64,000 nt of DNA, taken from positions 1,488,001 to 1,552,000 of the forward strand of contig JACKFL010000006.1 of NCBI GenBank assembly GCA_020632495.1. Direction: 5' to 3'. Within the stretch, counting starts at the first letter, position 1, and each line of letters opens with the position of its first letter. The stretch is from Candidatus Omnitrophota bacterium (GTDB taxonomy: Bacteria > Omnitrophota > Gorgyraeia > Zapsychrales > Zapsychraceae). The position numbers and the translations under genes were made by a program. The notes under the pieces were generated by a model. It was not told the DNA's origin and ran no database searches. It was given only the letters and a program-made list of their open reading frames with translations. Positions 18,126-28,600 of this stretch are shown here, piece by piece.

Positions 18126-19153
18126 GGCGCCGGCCGCAATTCTTTGAGAAGGACTTCGCGGCTGATCCGGGGCATGTTGTCCCGGTCACGGACCTGCAGA
18201 AACAGACGCGGCGCGGCGTATCCTAAATCGATGTCCACCAGCCCGAAATTCAGACCCGTAAAGAATTTCCCCTCGCGGTACCGGTTTTCTTCCTCCTTCA
18301 GGCCCGTCCACGAATGCGTCATGCCGCTGGAGGTCAGGTCGTAAATCGGATAAGGCACAACGGCGGGATCCTTTTGGACCGACAGCTCGGCAAAATGCCG
18401 GTCGCCGCTGAGAAAAATCACTCCGGGCACCCCGGTTTCCCGGATCAGCCGGTACATCCGCGCCTTGGCGGCGGGAAAATTGCCCCAAGACTCATACTTA
18501 TGGTCTTCGGCCACAAACTGAATGCTGGACACGATAAAATGCAGAGATGAGCGGCTCCGGCGAAGGACTTCTTCGAGCCACTCCCATTGTTTCTCGCCGA
18601 GTATATCCGTTTCCGGCCCGGGATCCTGCCGGAAATAACGCGTGTCGAGGAGGATTACCGTGATTAAATGTCGCCCGTGACTGTAAGTGGTGCTGGTGTA
18701 AACACCCGCCGTTCCCCGGCGCACACTGTCGCGCGGTTCGTCGAGAAAGTCGAGCAGCTGCTTTTGAGACGCGTCTCTTTCCGGATAAAGAAAACCCGCG
18801 TTGTCCGCTCCGTAGTCATGATCATCCCAAATTCCGATAACCCGGCCCGGCAACAGCGCCTCGCGCAACCGCTGATATCCCGGCTTTCGCTTTTGTTCCT
18901 GATAATTGGCCTGCATCAGCGCCATGTCTTCCGTATCGTTATACACGATGTCCCCGGCCCATATGAAGAGATCGGGCCGGTTTTGCAGGACCGCATCCCA
19001 CAACGGCTGTGGTTGATCATGTTTGTTGCAGGATCCGAAGGCGATGCGACGGACGTCCATGGGCATGTCCGCCGCCTGGGCGGCGGTTCCCGGCGACAAT
19101 TGGACGCACAAAATGGATAGTGGCAGGATCAATCTGATAAAAAAGGAACGCAC
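18122..19153 (-). CDS. PhoD-like metallophosphatase, exported
   Basis: The 343-aa protein has a signal peptide ending ...AQAAD. It shows the metal-binding motifs of PhoD-type alkaline phosphatases in order: FGSCNKHD, FIWAGDIVYND, GIWDDHDYGADN, a VSSIQF helix and FLSGDRHFAEL. It lacks the separate N-terminal beta domain of classical PhoD, as is common in the short subgroup. It probably hydrolyses phosphodiesters or monoesters outside the cytoplasmic membrane with Ca or Fe. It overlaps the downstream membrane-protein gene by 4 bp. Confidence 0.92.
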   Translation of the reverse strand: MRSFFIRLILPLSILCVQLSPGTAAQAADMPMDVRRIAFGSCNKHDQPQPLWDAVLQNRPDLFIWAGDIVYNDTEDMALMQANYQEQKRKPGYQRLREALLPGRVIGIWDDHDYGADNAGFLYPERDASQKQLLDFLDEPRDSVRRGTAGVYTSTTYSHGRHLITVILLDTRYFRQDPGPETDILGEKQWEWLEEVLRRSRSSLHFIVSSIQFVAEDHKYESWGNFPAAKARMYRLIRETGVPGVIFLSGDRHFAELSVQKDPAVVPYPIYDLTSSGMTHSWTGLKEEENRYREGKFFTGLNFGLVDIDLGYAAPRLFLQVRDRDNMPRISREVLLKELRPAP

Positions 19154-19156
19154 GGA

Positions 19157-19627
19157 CTATTCCTCTAAAATGCCGAAGCGTTGCCTCAGCAGGCTGAGTT
19201 GATCATCAAACACGCGGTCGGCCAACGCGGTCATGCCGGGAAAACCGCGCACCTGGCGTTTGCCGGCCTTCAGCGCGGCAATGGCCGATAAGTGATCGCC
19301 CAAACCGCACAGTGCCGCGCTGCGATAAATAACGGACTTGGCCCAGACATCGAACACGTCCTCGTCCATAGGGAGCAATGAACAGACAAAAATCGCCTCC
19401 TGGGCCAGCTCACCCGCCTCCTTGTACTCGCCGAGGCGGCCCAGGACATTGGACAACAGGCACTGACAGCGGCAGATAAAAAACCGCGGCTGCGGGTCGG
19501 TTTGCTGGGCCTCATGCAACGCCAGCCGGCCCGACGCGATAGCCTGCGGAAAGTCACTGACACGTATCGCCGCCAAGGCCTCGTCGTAGTCGTTCAACGC
19601 TTTATCGGGAATTTGTTCGGTACTCAT
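19157..19627 (-). CDS. TPR-like cytoplasmic protein
   Basis: The 156-aa protein is all helical with two or three TPR-like units (YDEALAAIRVSDFPQAIASGRLAL, LSNVLGRLGEYKEAGELAQEA, ALCGLGDHLSAIAALKAGKR). There is no signal peptide. It is the first gene after the giant glucan-enzyme gene on the same strand (about 50 bp later) and lies 3 bp from the PhoD-like gene, so it heads that operon or is read through from the giant gene. Its partner is unknown. Confidence 0.72.
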   Translation of the reverse strand: MSTEQIPDKALNDYDEALAAIRVSDFPQAIASGRLALHEAQQTDPQPRFFICRCQCLLSNVLGRLGEYKEAGELAQEAIFVCSLLPMDEDVFDVWAKSVIYRSAALCGLGDHLSAIAALKAGKRQVRGFPGMTALADRVFDDQLSLLRQRFGILEE

Positions 19628-19676
19628 GACACATCTCTTGCCCCATTGTAATAGGAATAAGCAGGTCTGTCACGCC

Positions 19677-22600
19677 TTATCGGGACGATTCACGCAGATA
19701 GGAGGTCTCAAAAGCGGGCCCGGCAGGGACGCTTCCGAAAAACAACGGAGTGGTTTGCAGCGGAGTGATATTGATGATCACCGGCACGAAGCCGTGGATG
19801 TCGGCCGGCACCGGATATACGAACGACGGAACACCCGGCCCGACGGCCGGGGCCGTTCCACGGACATTCCAGCGCAGTTGATCCGGATTGAGGTCGATCC
19901 CCCCGACCTCTTCGCCGAGCAGGGCCTCATCCAGGTAATTCTGCGCGCGTTCGAGGTTTGCCGACAGCGGCATGTGAAACGGCGCCAGCGCCCCGACGGC
20001 AAAAATCAGGTTCGCCACGCGCTGATGCAGGTCCAGCGGTTCTCCCCGGGCGTCCACGGAGGAAACCATAATATATTCATCGCCGTTGTCATCGGTGTAG
20101 GTGGTGGCCGTGAAACCCGTAAACTCACCCTCGCGGATAAGGTCACGGTAGGCCATTTGCTGCAGACGGCGGGCCATCAGCAGATTGTTTTTTTCCTTCA
20201 GGGCGCTCATCGCGATCAGGACCTCGGGCCGGGTCACGCCGTACTTCTCATAGAGGGCCATTTCTTTCGGCCGGAATCGGCCCTTCATGTCAGACAGGGT
20301 CCGGATGACCGACTCGTCAAATTGACTGCCGGGCAACCGCCACTTCCAGTTATTTTCCACGGACCCCGGATAATTCATGCGGGCCTCCGCGCCCAATTGC
20401 AGGACATCCTGCATCGGAACAATCGCCGTGTCCGCCGGAGATTCCATCGCCATTTGAATAAATTCCCAATTGACGTTTTCTTCCGTAACGGGTTTGGTCA
20501 GATGACGCTGAATGTTGTGGCGCATCCCTTCGTCCATCTCCGTGGCAAACCAGCCGAGCAGCGTGTTATTATCGTGAGTTCCCGTATACACCACACTGCG
20601 CCGGACATGATTGCGCGGATGGTAGGGATTGTCGCGCAATTCACCGTTGAAACCGAACTGCAGCACCTTCATGGTGCGGAAATCATGGCGTCGTAAAACG
20701 TCGCGCACTTCTTCTGATATGTCTCCCAAATCTTCTGCAATAAACCGGTCCACGCCGAACTCCTCGCTGATCATTTGGAAGAACGCGTCGTCCGCCGCCG
20801 GCTGCCAACGGCCGCTGCGGGCGTCGTCATCTCCGGCGGGAATCTCCCAATAGGCAACCAGTCCGCGGAAGTGATCAAGCCGGATCTGGTCAAAGAGATC
20901 CAGATTGTGGGCCAGCCGGTTGCGCCACCAGCGGTATCCGTCTCGCCGCATCACGCTCCAACGGAATGTCGGATGCCCCCAACGCTGCCCTTTGGCGTTG
21001 AACATATCCGGCGGCGCCCCCGATACGGTCCGCGGTGTCTTGTCGGCGTCCAGATCGTACATCTGCGGATTGGCCCAGACGTCGGCGCTGTCAAAGCTGC
21101 TGTACAAAGGCAAATCTCCGATGACGGACACTCCCTTTCTGGCCGCGTATGAGCGCAGCTCTCCCCATTGTTCAAAGAGCAGGAACTGTTCGAATGCCAG
21201 CCGGTCCAATTCTTCTGCGTGCTCTGCCTTATACGCCGCCAGCGCGGCCGGCTGACGGTCCCGCAGCCCGACGGGCCATTCATTCCAGGAGACCGGCCCC
21301 TGATCACGGTGTATCGAGGTAAACAGGACGTAATCCGTCAGCCATTCCGCCGCATCTTCTTTGAATGCCTTAAATTGTCGGCCGAGAGCGTGCTTTTCCG
21401 GCAAACGCGCGTAGGCAAAATCCACCAGGACCTTTTTGCGCTGCAGGGCCATGGCGTAGTTGACTTCACCGGTATTGGGAATCTGCTGGGCGGCCGCCTC
21501 CTCCGGAGTGATCAGTCCGTCGTCAATCATGCGCTCGGGACTGATGTACAGCGGGTCCAGAGCAAAGGAGGATACGGCACTGTACGGCGAAAACCCGAAC
21601 TCCTCCTCGGTCGTGTTCAGCGGCAGGACCTGCCAAACGTTCTGCCCAGCCTTGGCCAGAAAATCCACAAAGCGCCGTGCCGGCGTCCCGAAATCGCCGA
21701 TGCCGTAAGGGCTGTCGAGGGAACTGACGTGCAGCAGTATCCCGCTTTTCTTCGAGGGCCGCTTTTTCCTGATTTCTTTGCGCACCGCGGCCGGGTCGGC
21801 GGCCTCCCGGTCGGCATGGAGTAACCGCGCATTGGCGGTCCGTTCGCGCGTATCCGGGGCCCGGGTAAAACTCATTTCATCCAGACCCTCCCGGATGAAG
21901 TTTTCGAATTCCTCGTCCGTGAGATCATCGTTGAGTTTAATATCCGCGTCGGTCCGCAATCCTTCAACTTCCGGAACGTCAAAACTGCGGAAGACCCGTT
22001 CACTCAGCGCGGACCACAGGTTCATCTCAGCCTTGATCCGTTTTTGAACGACAGCAAGATCGCTGGACAGGCGTACATACATATCGATATCTTCAGCGTC
22101 ATCGGGAAACTCCTGTTCCACCTCGTATACGAGTATCTGGGCTTCCCGGTGACGTTCAACGGCCTCGGCCATGGTCGGGGTTTCCTCGTCTGTACCGGCG
22201 TCCGGTTGATCGTGTTCATAGGCGACCGTCAAACCGATCCGGCTCAGCTCGCGAATCAGCGCCCGGCGGACCATCGACTTGCCGCTCGCATAATTCCCCT
22301 TCAATACCAGCACAAAAGGCCGCTCCGGCCGGGGCGACCGGGCGATGTACGCGCCGTATCGGTCCGACAGCGTCTTGGCCAGCCGCGCGAATCCGGGATC
22401 GGCTTTTGATCGCAACTCCTCCTGAAGCCAACTGTAAACGTTGAGGTAGTCGCCGAGACTGCGCGACCAGTCGTTGTCCGCCTTCATCGCCTTTTCGACA
22501 ATTTCCGGCCAGCGGCCATCCTGAAAGGCGAACTCGCCGTAAGCGCGGTTCATCGCCTCGTAAAGTTCTTGGGCATTTTGCCGGCGACGTCCCGCGTCGA

Positions 22601-25600
22601 TATCCGGATTGCCCGGCCGGCGCGGCACGCCGTCAAAGACAAATCCGACCCAATTGTCACCGAGCTCACTCACCGTGTCTCCCAAACCGCCTGTTTTTCG
22701 TACAATCGGAATGGCCCCGTAACGCATGGCTTGCATTTGCGTCAATCCGCTGGGCTCATAGTTGGACGGTATCAAAAGCGCGTCGACCCCTGCCATCATC
22801 TTTTGTGTCAGGACCTGCAAATACGCGTTCACGAAAACAAACGACATATCCAGCCCGGCCCGCTCCGCCCGGCGCGCCAGTTCGGCCAGGCGGCGTTCAA
22901 TCTCCGGCTCTCCGGTTCCGTTGATCAGAAAATCGACCGGCATCCTTTCCCGGCGGCCGCTGATCATATCGTCGACAATGTCGGCAATGATGTCGATTTG
23001 CTTTTGTTCGACCAAGCGGGACACCACTCCGAAGAGCAGCCGGTCCGATTTCGGATCCAGATGTCCATGGACCGGATTGCGATTGGCGAGCCCGATCTTG
23101 CTGACGTCTCCGTCGGCGCTCAGAATATCCAGCAGGTCCTGCTTGTTGATCCGGCGCGCGGCCAGCACCGAGTCGATGCCGTTACGGATCGCGTAATTGG
23201 CCTTGATGTGGGGGTCAGTGGCCGGATCCCACGCCGCAAAGTCCAGCCCGTTGAGGATGCCGCCGTAGCGATTGCGGTGGACTTTCATCTCGTCTTCCGT
23301 GATACCGAAGACCACCCCCCGCGTTTCATTCGCATAGCTGGGGCTGACCGTATTGATGTAGTTTCCGCGCGGATCGATCCGGTTGATTACACTCGGCGGG
23401 ATGGCCAGAAAATTCAATTGCCGGCCATGCTCCACCATCTCCCGGTACTCCTTGGGTAGACCCAGCTCCCGGAAACGGTCGGCCGGATATGTCCCCTGAT
23501 ACCCAACGTTATGAACAGTAAAAACACTGCCGGTCCGCTTGAAGTCCTCCGCGTATTCGGTGCGCATCAGCAGCGGGACCAAACCGGTATGATGATCCGC
23601 CGCGTTGACGACATCAATCTGCTCGCCGGCCTGTTTGAAATGCTTTAGGACATCAACCGCCCCACGGGAAAGCAGAATCGATTCGTAAAATTCCTTATCC
23701 TGCCCTTGATACGGCCGGAAGAATAAATCTTCACTGTCGGCGTCGAGCAGGACCACGCGAATCCCGTCGATGCGGACGACCTCGGCATGCAGGGTCACCG
23801 GATCCCGTCCGTGGAACGGGACGGTCAGATACCAGTTGTCCACCGGCTCCGGATTCAAAGCGGCGTACCGGTCCGCCAAAAACTTGTACTTGGGGACGAT
23901 GACGGTGACGTCCTGCCCGGAGTTGACCAGGGACCGGGGCAATTCGTAGATGACGTCTCCCTGCCCGCCGACTTTGACCAACGGCGCAAACTCCATCCCC
24001 ACAAAGGCGACCGCCCCCTCGAACTCCGATTTGACTACAACCCGCGGAGGGCCGTCCGGCAAATCCAGCTCGACCTGCTCACCATTGGCATACTCAAAGA
24101 CGAAGGTGTATTCAAAACTGCGCCGCGCTTCCACCTCGACCTCGTAAATATCATGCCCGTCCACCGTTTCTGCGTACCTGGCCGGCACCGGTTCCGTGAC
24201 CCACTCTCCGGTGATCCCGCGGGTCGACCGTAGATACACGGTACGTTCGTTGGCCTTGTCCATACTGTGTGACTCGACCCGCAGCTTGATGGCGCCCTTG
24301 TCCTTGGCTACGATATCGCCGGAAAGAATTGTCCCGCCCCGGATATTGCGGTGCATCTCATCACTCAGCCAAGCGTAAACGTTCATGTAGTCACCGAGGC
24401 TGCGCTTCCAGCCGTTCTCCGCCAGCATCCCGCGCCGGACGATCTCGCGCCAACGCTGTGGATGCCCGGCATACTGTTCCTGGGCCCGCCCCACCGCCTT
24501 GTACAGCCCGTCGACATTGATGCCGCGGCGACGGGCGTCCTCTTCGGGATAGTTACGCGCCCGCTTGATGCCTTCGAACACAAATCCGTTCCAGTCGTCC
24601 CCGCCTTCAAATACGGTATCCGCCAGCCCTCCCGTCAAACGCACAATCGGTACCGCGCCGTAGCGCATCGCCTGCATCTGGGTGAGTCCGCTGGGTTCGA
24701 AATCGGATGGAATCACCAGAACATCCACCCCGGACATCATCTTTTGCGTGAGAACCTGGACATACTCGTTCACGAACACCACGGACATATTGATGTTGTG
24801 TTTGCGGGCATCGCTGGCGATTTGTTTCAGGCGATCTTCCAGCCAGCGATCACCGGTTCCGTTGATCAGAACATCGATGTCCAGCCGTTCCCTTTTACCC
24901 GCGTACATTTCTTCGAGCATATCGGCCAAGATGTCGATCTGCTTTTGATCGACCATGCGCGACACCACGCCGACTAGCAGCCGGTCAGACCCGGGTGTCA
25001 GGTGTCCGTGCACATTGGCCGGGTCCTTCATGCCGATCTTCGACTTGTCACCGGAAGGCGCAAGGATTTCCTGCAACTCCCGTTTGTTGGCCAAGCGGGC
25101 CGCGGCAATTTCCTCATCCGTTTCGGCGACCGAATAATTTTTGGCAAGATTCCGGTCTGTATCGGGATCCCAGTTGCCGAAATCCAATCCGTTAAGAATC
25201 CCGTCAAAACGGTGCCCGGTATCGCGCAGCGCGCGCTCTACTTCCAAATTGGCCGCGCGAATCTCTTCGGCATAGGTCCGGCTGACGGTATTGATATAAT
25301 TTCCTTCCGCCCCGAGGTGATGGATCACCGCCGGAGGCACGCCCATTAGATTGAGACCGCCCCCGCGAATCACCAGCCGGCGGATATCTTCGTCATTCGG
25401 CAAGCCGGTCTCCTGGTACCAATCCATTTGGTATTGACCTTTGTAGTCGACATTATGGATAGTAAACACGCTTCCGGCGTTGGCATAATAGTCTTTGTAA
25501 AGTGTGCGCATATACAACGGCACCAGCGCGGTGTGATGGTCCGCGGAATTGACCACATCCACCTCCTTGCCCAGCGCGCGCAACAATTCCAGCGCCCCGC

Positions 25601-28600
25601 GGGACAACAGCACCGAGTCATAGAACTGTACCCACTCGTTCTCGTAAGTCCGGGCAAACAAGGCGTCCGCGTGCGCGTCCAGAATGTAGACGTCAATCCC
25701 GTCGATGACGGCGTGCTGCGCCGTCAGGCGGACATCCTGACGGTAGCCGAAGGGAATGGTCACATCGAACCCTTCGACCGGTTTGAAGCCGTGTTCCTGC
25801 AGACGGTAATCACGCGCCTTGAAATGCGGGATGATCACGCTCACATTGTTTCCCGCCTCGGCCAGGGCCTTCGGCAATTCATACATGACGTCGGCCTGGC
25901 CGCCCACCTTGATCAGCGGGGCGAATTCCATTCCCACGTACGCGACATTCCCCTCGAATGATTTGTTGACTTCAACAAAATGATTGCCGAAGGGCAGGTC
26001 GGCCCATTCCTCGGTCCCGTCCTCATTGACAAATACGAAGGTGTATTCGAAATTGCGCATCGCCTTAACATCAAATTCATAAACGGCCCGCCCTTCCCGG
26101 TTCTCGACAAAACGGGCCGGTTTGATCTCGCGCTGCCACTTTCCGGTGATATTGCGATTGGAAAAAAGGTAGACCTTACGGGTGCCGTCAAAATCGGGCC
26201 GGTTCGCTACGGCCCGCAGCGTCAGCGTATCCCCTTCCGTTACGGCCTGGGAATGAGACTCCACATAACCGCCCCGCGGATCCCGGAACGCGACATCCGC
26301 CGCCGCCCGCAGGTCCGCCCGCGTCGTAAATCCGGAGTGCGGCACGGCCGCATACTCTACCTTTTCCGGCCTCACCCCTTTAAACATCATCATCGTCAGC
26401 GGCGGAATATCGAGCGAGACGGAGGCCGGCCGATTGTGTGCGGCCTGACCTTCCGCCGTCACATGATCCACGATCCCGCGGTTTTGGCCGCCGAACTCTT
26501 GTGCGTCGGAACTGAAAATCTGCTGCCACTCACCTGCCCACGGAGCTCCCAGCTGGTAATCCGTGAGCTGCTTATCGCCGAAATTGAAGACGACCATGAC
26601 CGCCTCGTTCGGATCCATGCCGCGCCGCATGAAACTGACGACATTTTGCCGGGCGTCGTTAAAATCGATCCACTCAAATCCGCGCGGATCCACATCCAAT
26701 TCATGCAGGGACTTTTCAGAACGCACCAAACCGTTCAGCCGCTGCACGGCCGCCTCAATCCCCCGGTGCGACGGATCTTCCGTCAGATCCCAACTCACCT
26801 GCTCATCCGGGTTCCATTCGGTGGGCTGACCGATGTCGCCGCCCATAAACAGCAATTGCTTGCCGGGCATGGCCGCCATGTATCCGAAAAGCAGCCGCAG
26901 GTTCGCAAACGCCTGCTGCGGAGTACCGGCCATCTTACCCAACAGGGAGCGCTTCAGGTGAACGGTCTCATCATGGCCGAGCGGCAAAATGAAGTTTTCG
27001 CTGAAGGCATATTGCGGATACATCGTCAGCAGGTGATGTTCGGATTCCCTTTCGCCGATCGGCGTTTTCAGATACCTGAGAATATCGTGCATCCACCCCA
27101 GCGACCATTTGTAGTCAAACCCCAATCCGCCGGTCTCGACAGCGGCGGTGACTCCTTCCCAGGCGGTCGACTCCTCGGCGGCCGTGATGACCCCCGGGTG
27201 TTCGCCGTGGACCATCCGGTTGAATTCACGCAAGAACGCGATGGCCTCAAGATTCTCCCGCCCGCCGTGTACGTTCGGGATCCACTCCCCATCCCGGCGC
27301 CCGAAGTCGAGATAAAGCATGGAACTGACCGCGTCCACCCGGATGCCGTCGATGTGATACTCCTCCAGCCAGAACATCGCGTTACTTAGCAGAAAGCTGC
27401 GCACCTCATGCCGTCCGTAGTTAAAAATCTTCGTTCCCCAATCCGGATGTTCGCCTTGCATCGGATTGGCATGCGCGTACAATTCAGTCCCGTCAAAATT
27501 GGCCAGGCCGTTGCCGTCCTTGGGAAAGTGTGCCGGGACCCAGTCCATGAACACACCGAATCCGGCTTGATGGAGTTGGTCTACCAAATACTTGAAGTCC
27601 TGCGGACTGCCGTAACGCGCGGTCGGCGCGAAATAACTGCCGACCTGATATCCCCACGACGGCAGATAGTGGTGCTCGGTCGGAGGCATGAGTTCGACAT
27701 GGGTGTATTTCTTTGATCGCAGGTACGGGATCAATTCCTCCGCCAGTTCCCGGTACGTCATCCACCTCCACGATCCGTTTTCCAGCTTCTTCTTCCAGGA
27801 CCCCATATGCATTTCGTATATGTTCAGCGGGGCATCAAGCGACTGGTTGCGGCGCCGCGCTTCCATCCAGTCCGTATCGCTCCACCCGTAACTGAGGTCC
27901 GTCACGCGCGAGGCGGTGGAATGCAGCTGTTCGCCGGTGGCGTACTGACCGGCAAACGCGTATGGATCGGTTTTGTCTTCCGTCCGGCCGGCCCGGTCGA
28001 CAATACGGAATTTGTACAGATCACCGACTTGAGCCGCGGGAACGTATCCGTACCAGATGCCCGCCCGGCGGTTCAACGTCAACTGGGCTCCGCTGCCGGT
28101 CCACTGGTTAAAGTCTCCGACGACGGAAACGGCTTGCGCGTTGGGGGCCCAGACGGCGAAGTAGACTCCTTCGCCACGCCCCTTGTACTGCAGCGGATGC
28201 GCCCCCAGCTTTTCATGGGCCTGATGACTGATCCCCTTTTCGACAAACGCTTCGTAATCCGCCGAGTTGAATTGCAGGTGCGCCAATTGTCCCAACAGCT
28301 CGCGCTCACGGACCGAGAGTTTGGTCCGGGCGGTCTGTGAGTCCTTGATTAACAGCCGGAGGCCCTCCGGATCATGAACATAACGGGCCAGCTGTTCGCT
28401 CAGGGCCGCATTATCCTGGGCCACGGCGGCATCGGCCGTCACGTCCTGCGCCGCAACTACACCGATCTCATCGGGCCGCACCCGGACGAGACGGTATTCC
28501 TGTCCGGCATCAAAGTCGACGGAGATCGTCTCCCGGCCCCACTCATCCCGCAAGTTCTGCGGCAACCAGATTTCCGCGGAGCCGCGTTTCTGCGGTGCAA

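Noticed and set aside
25980..27389. Plus-strand open frame (469 codons) opposite GlgB
   Set aside because: Antisense to intact GlgB motifs, with no start signal.
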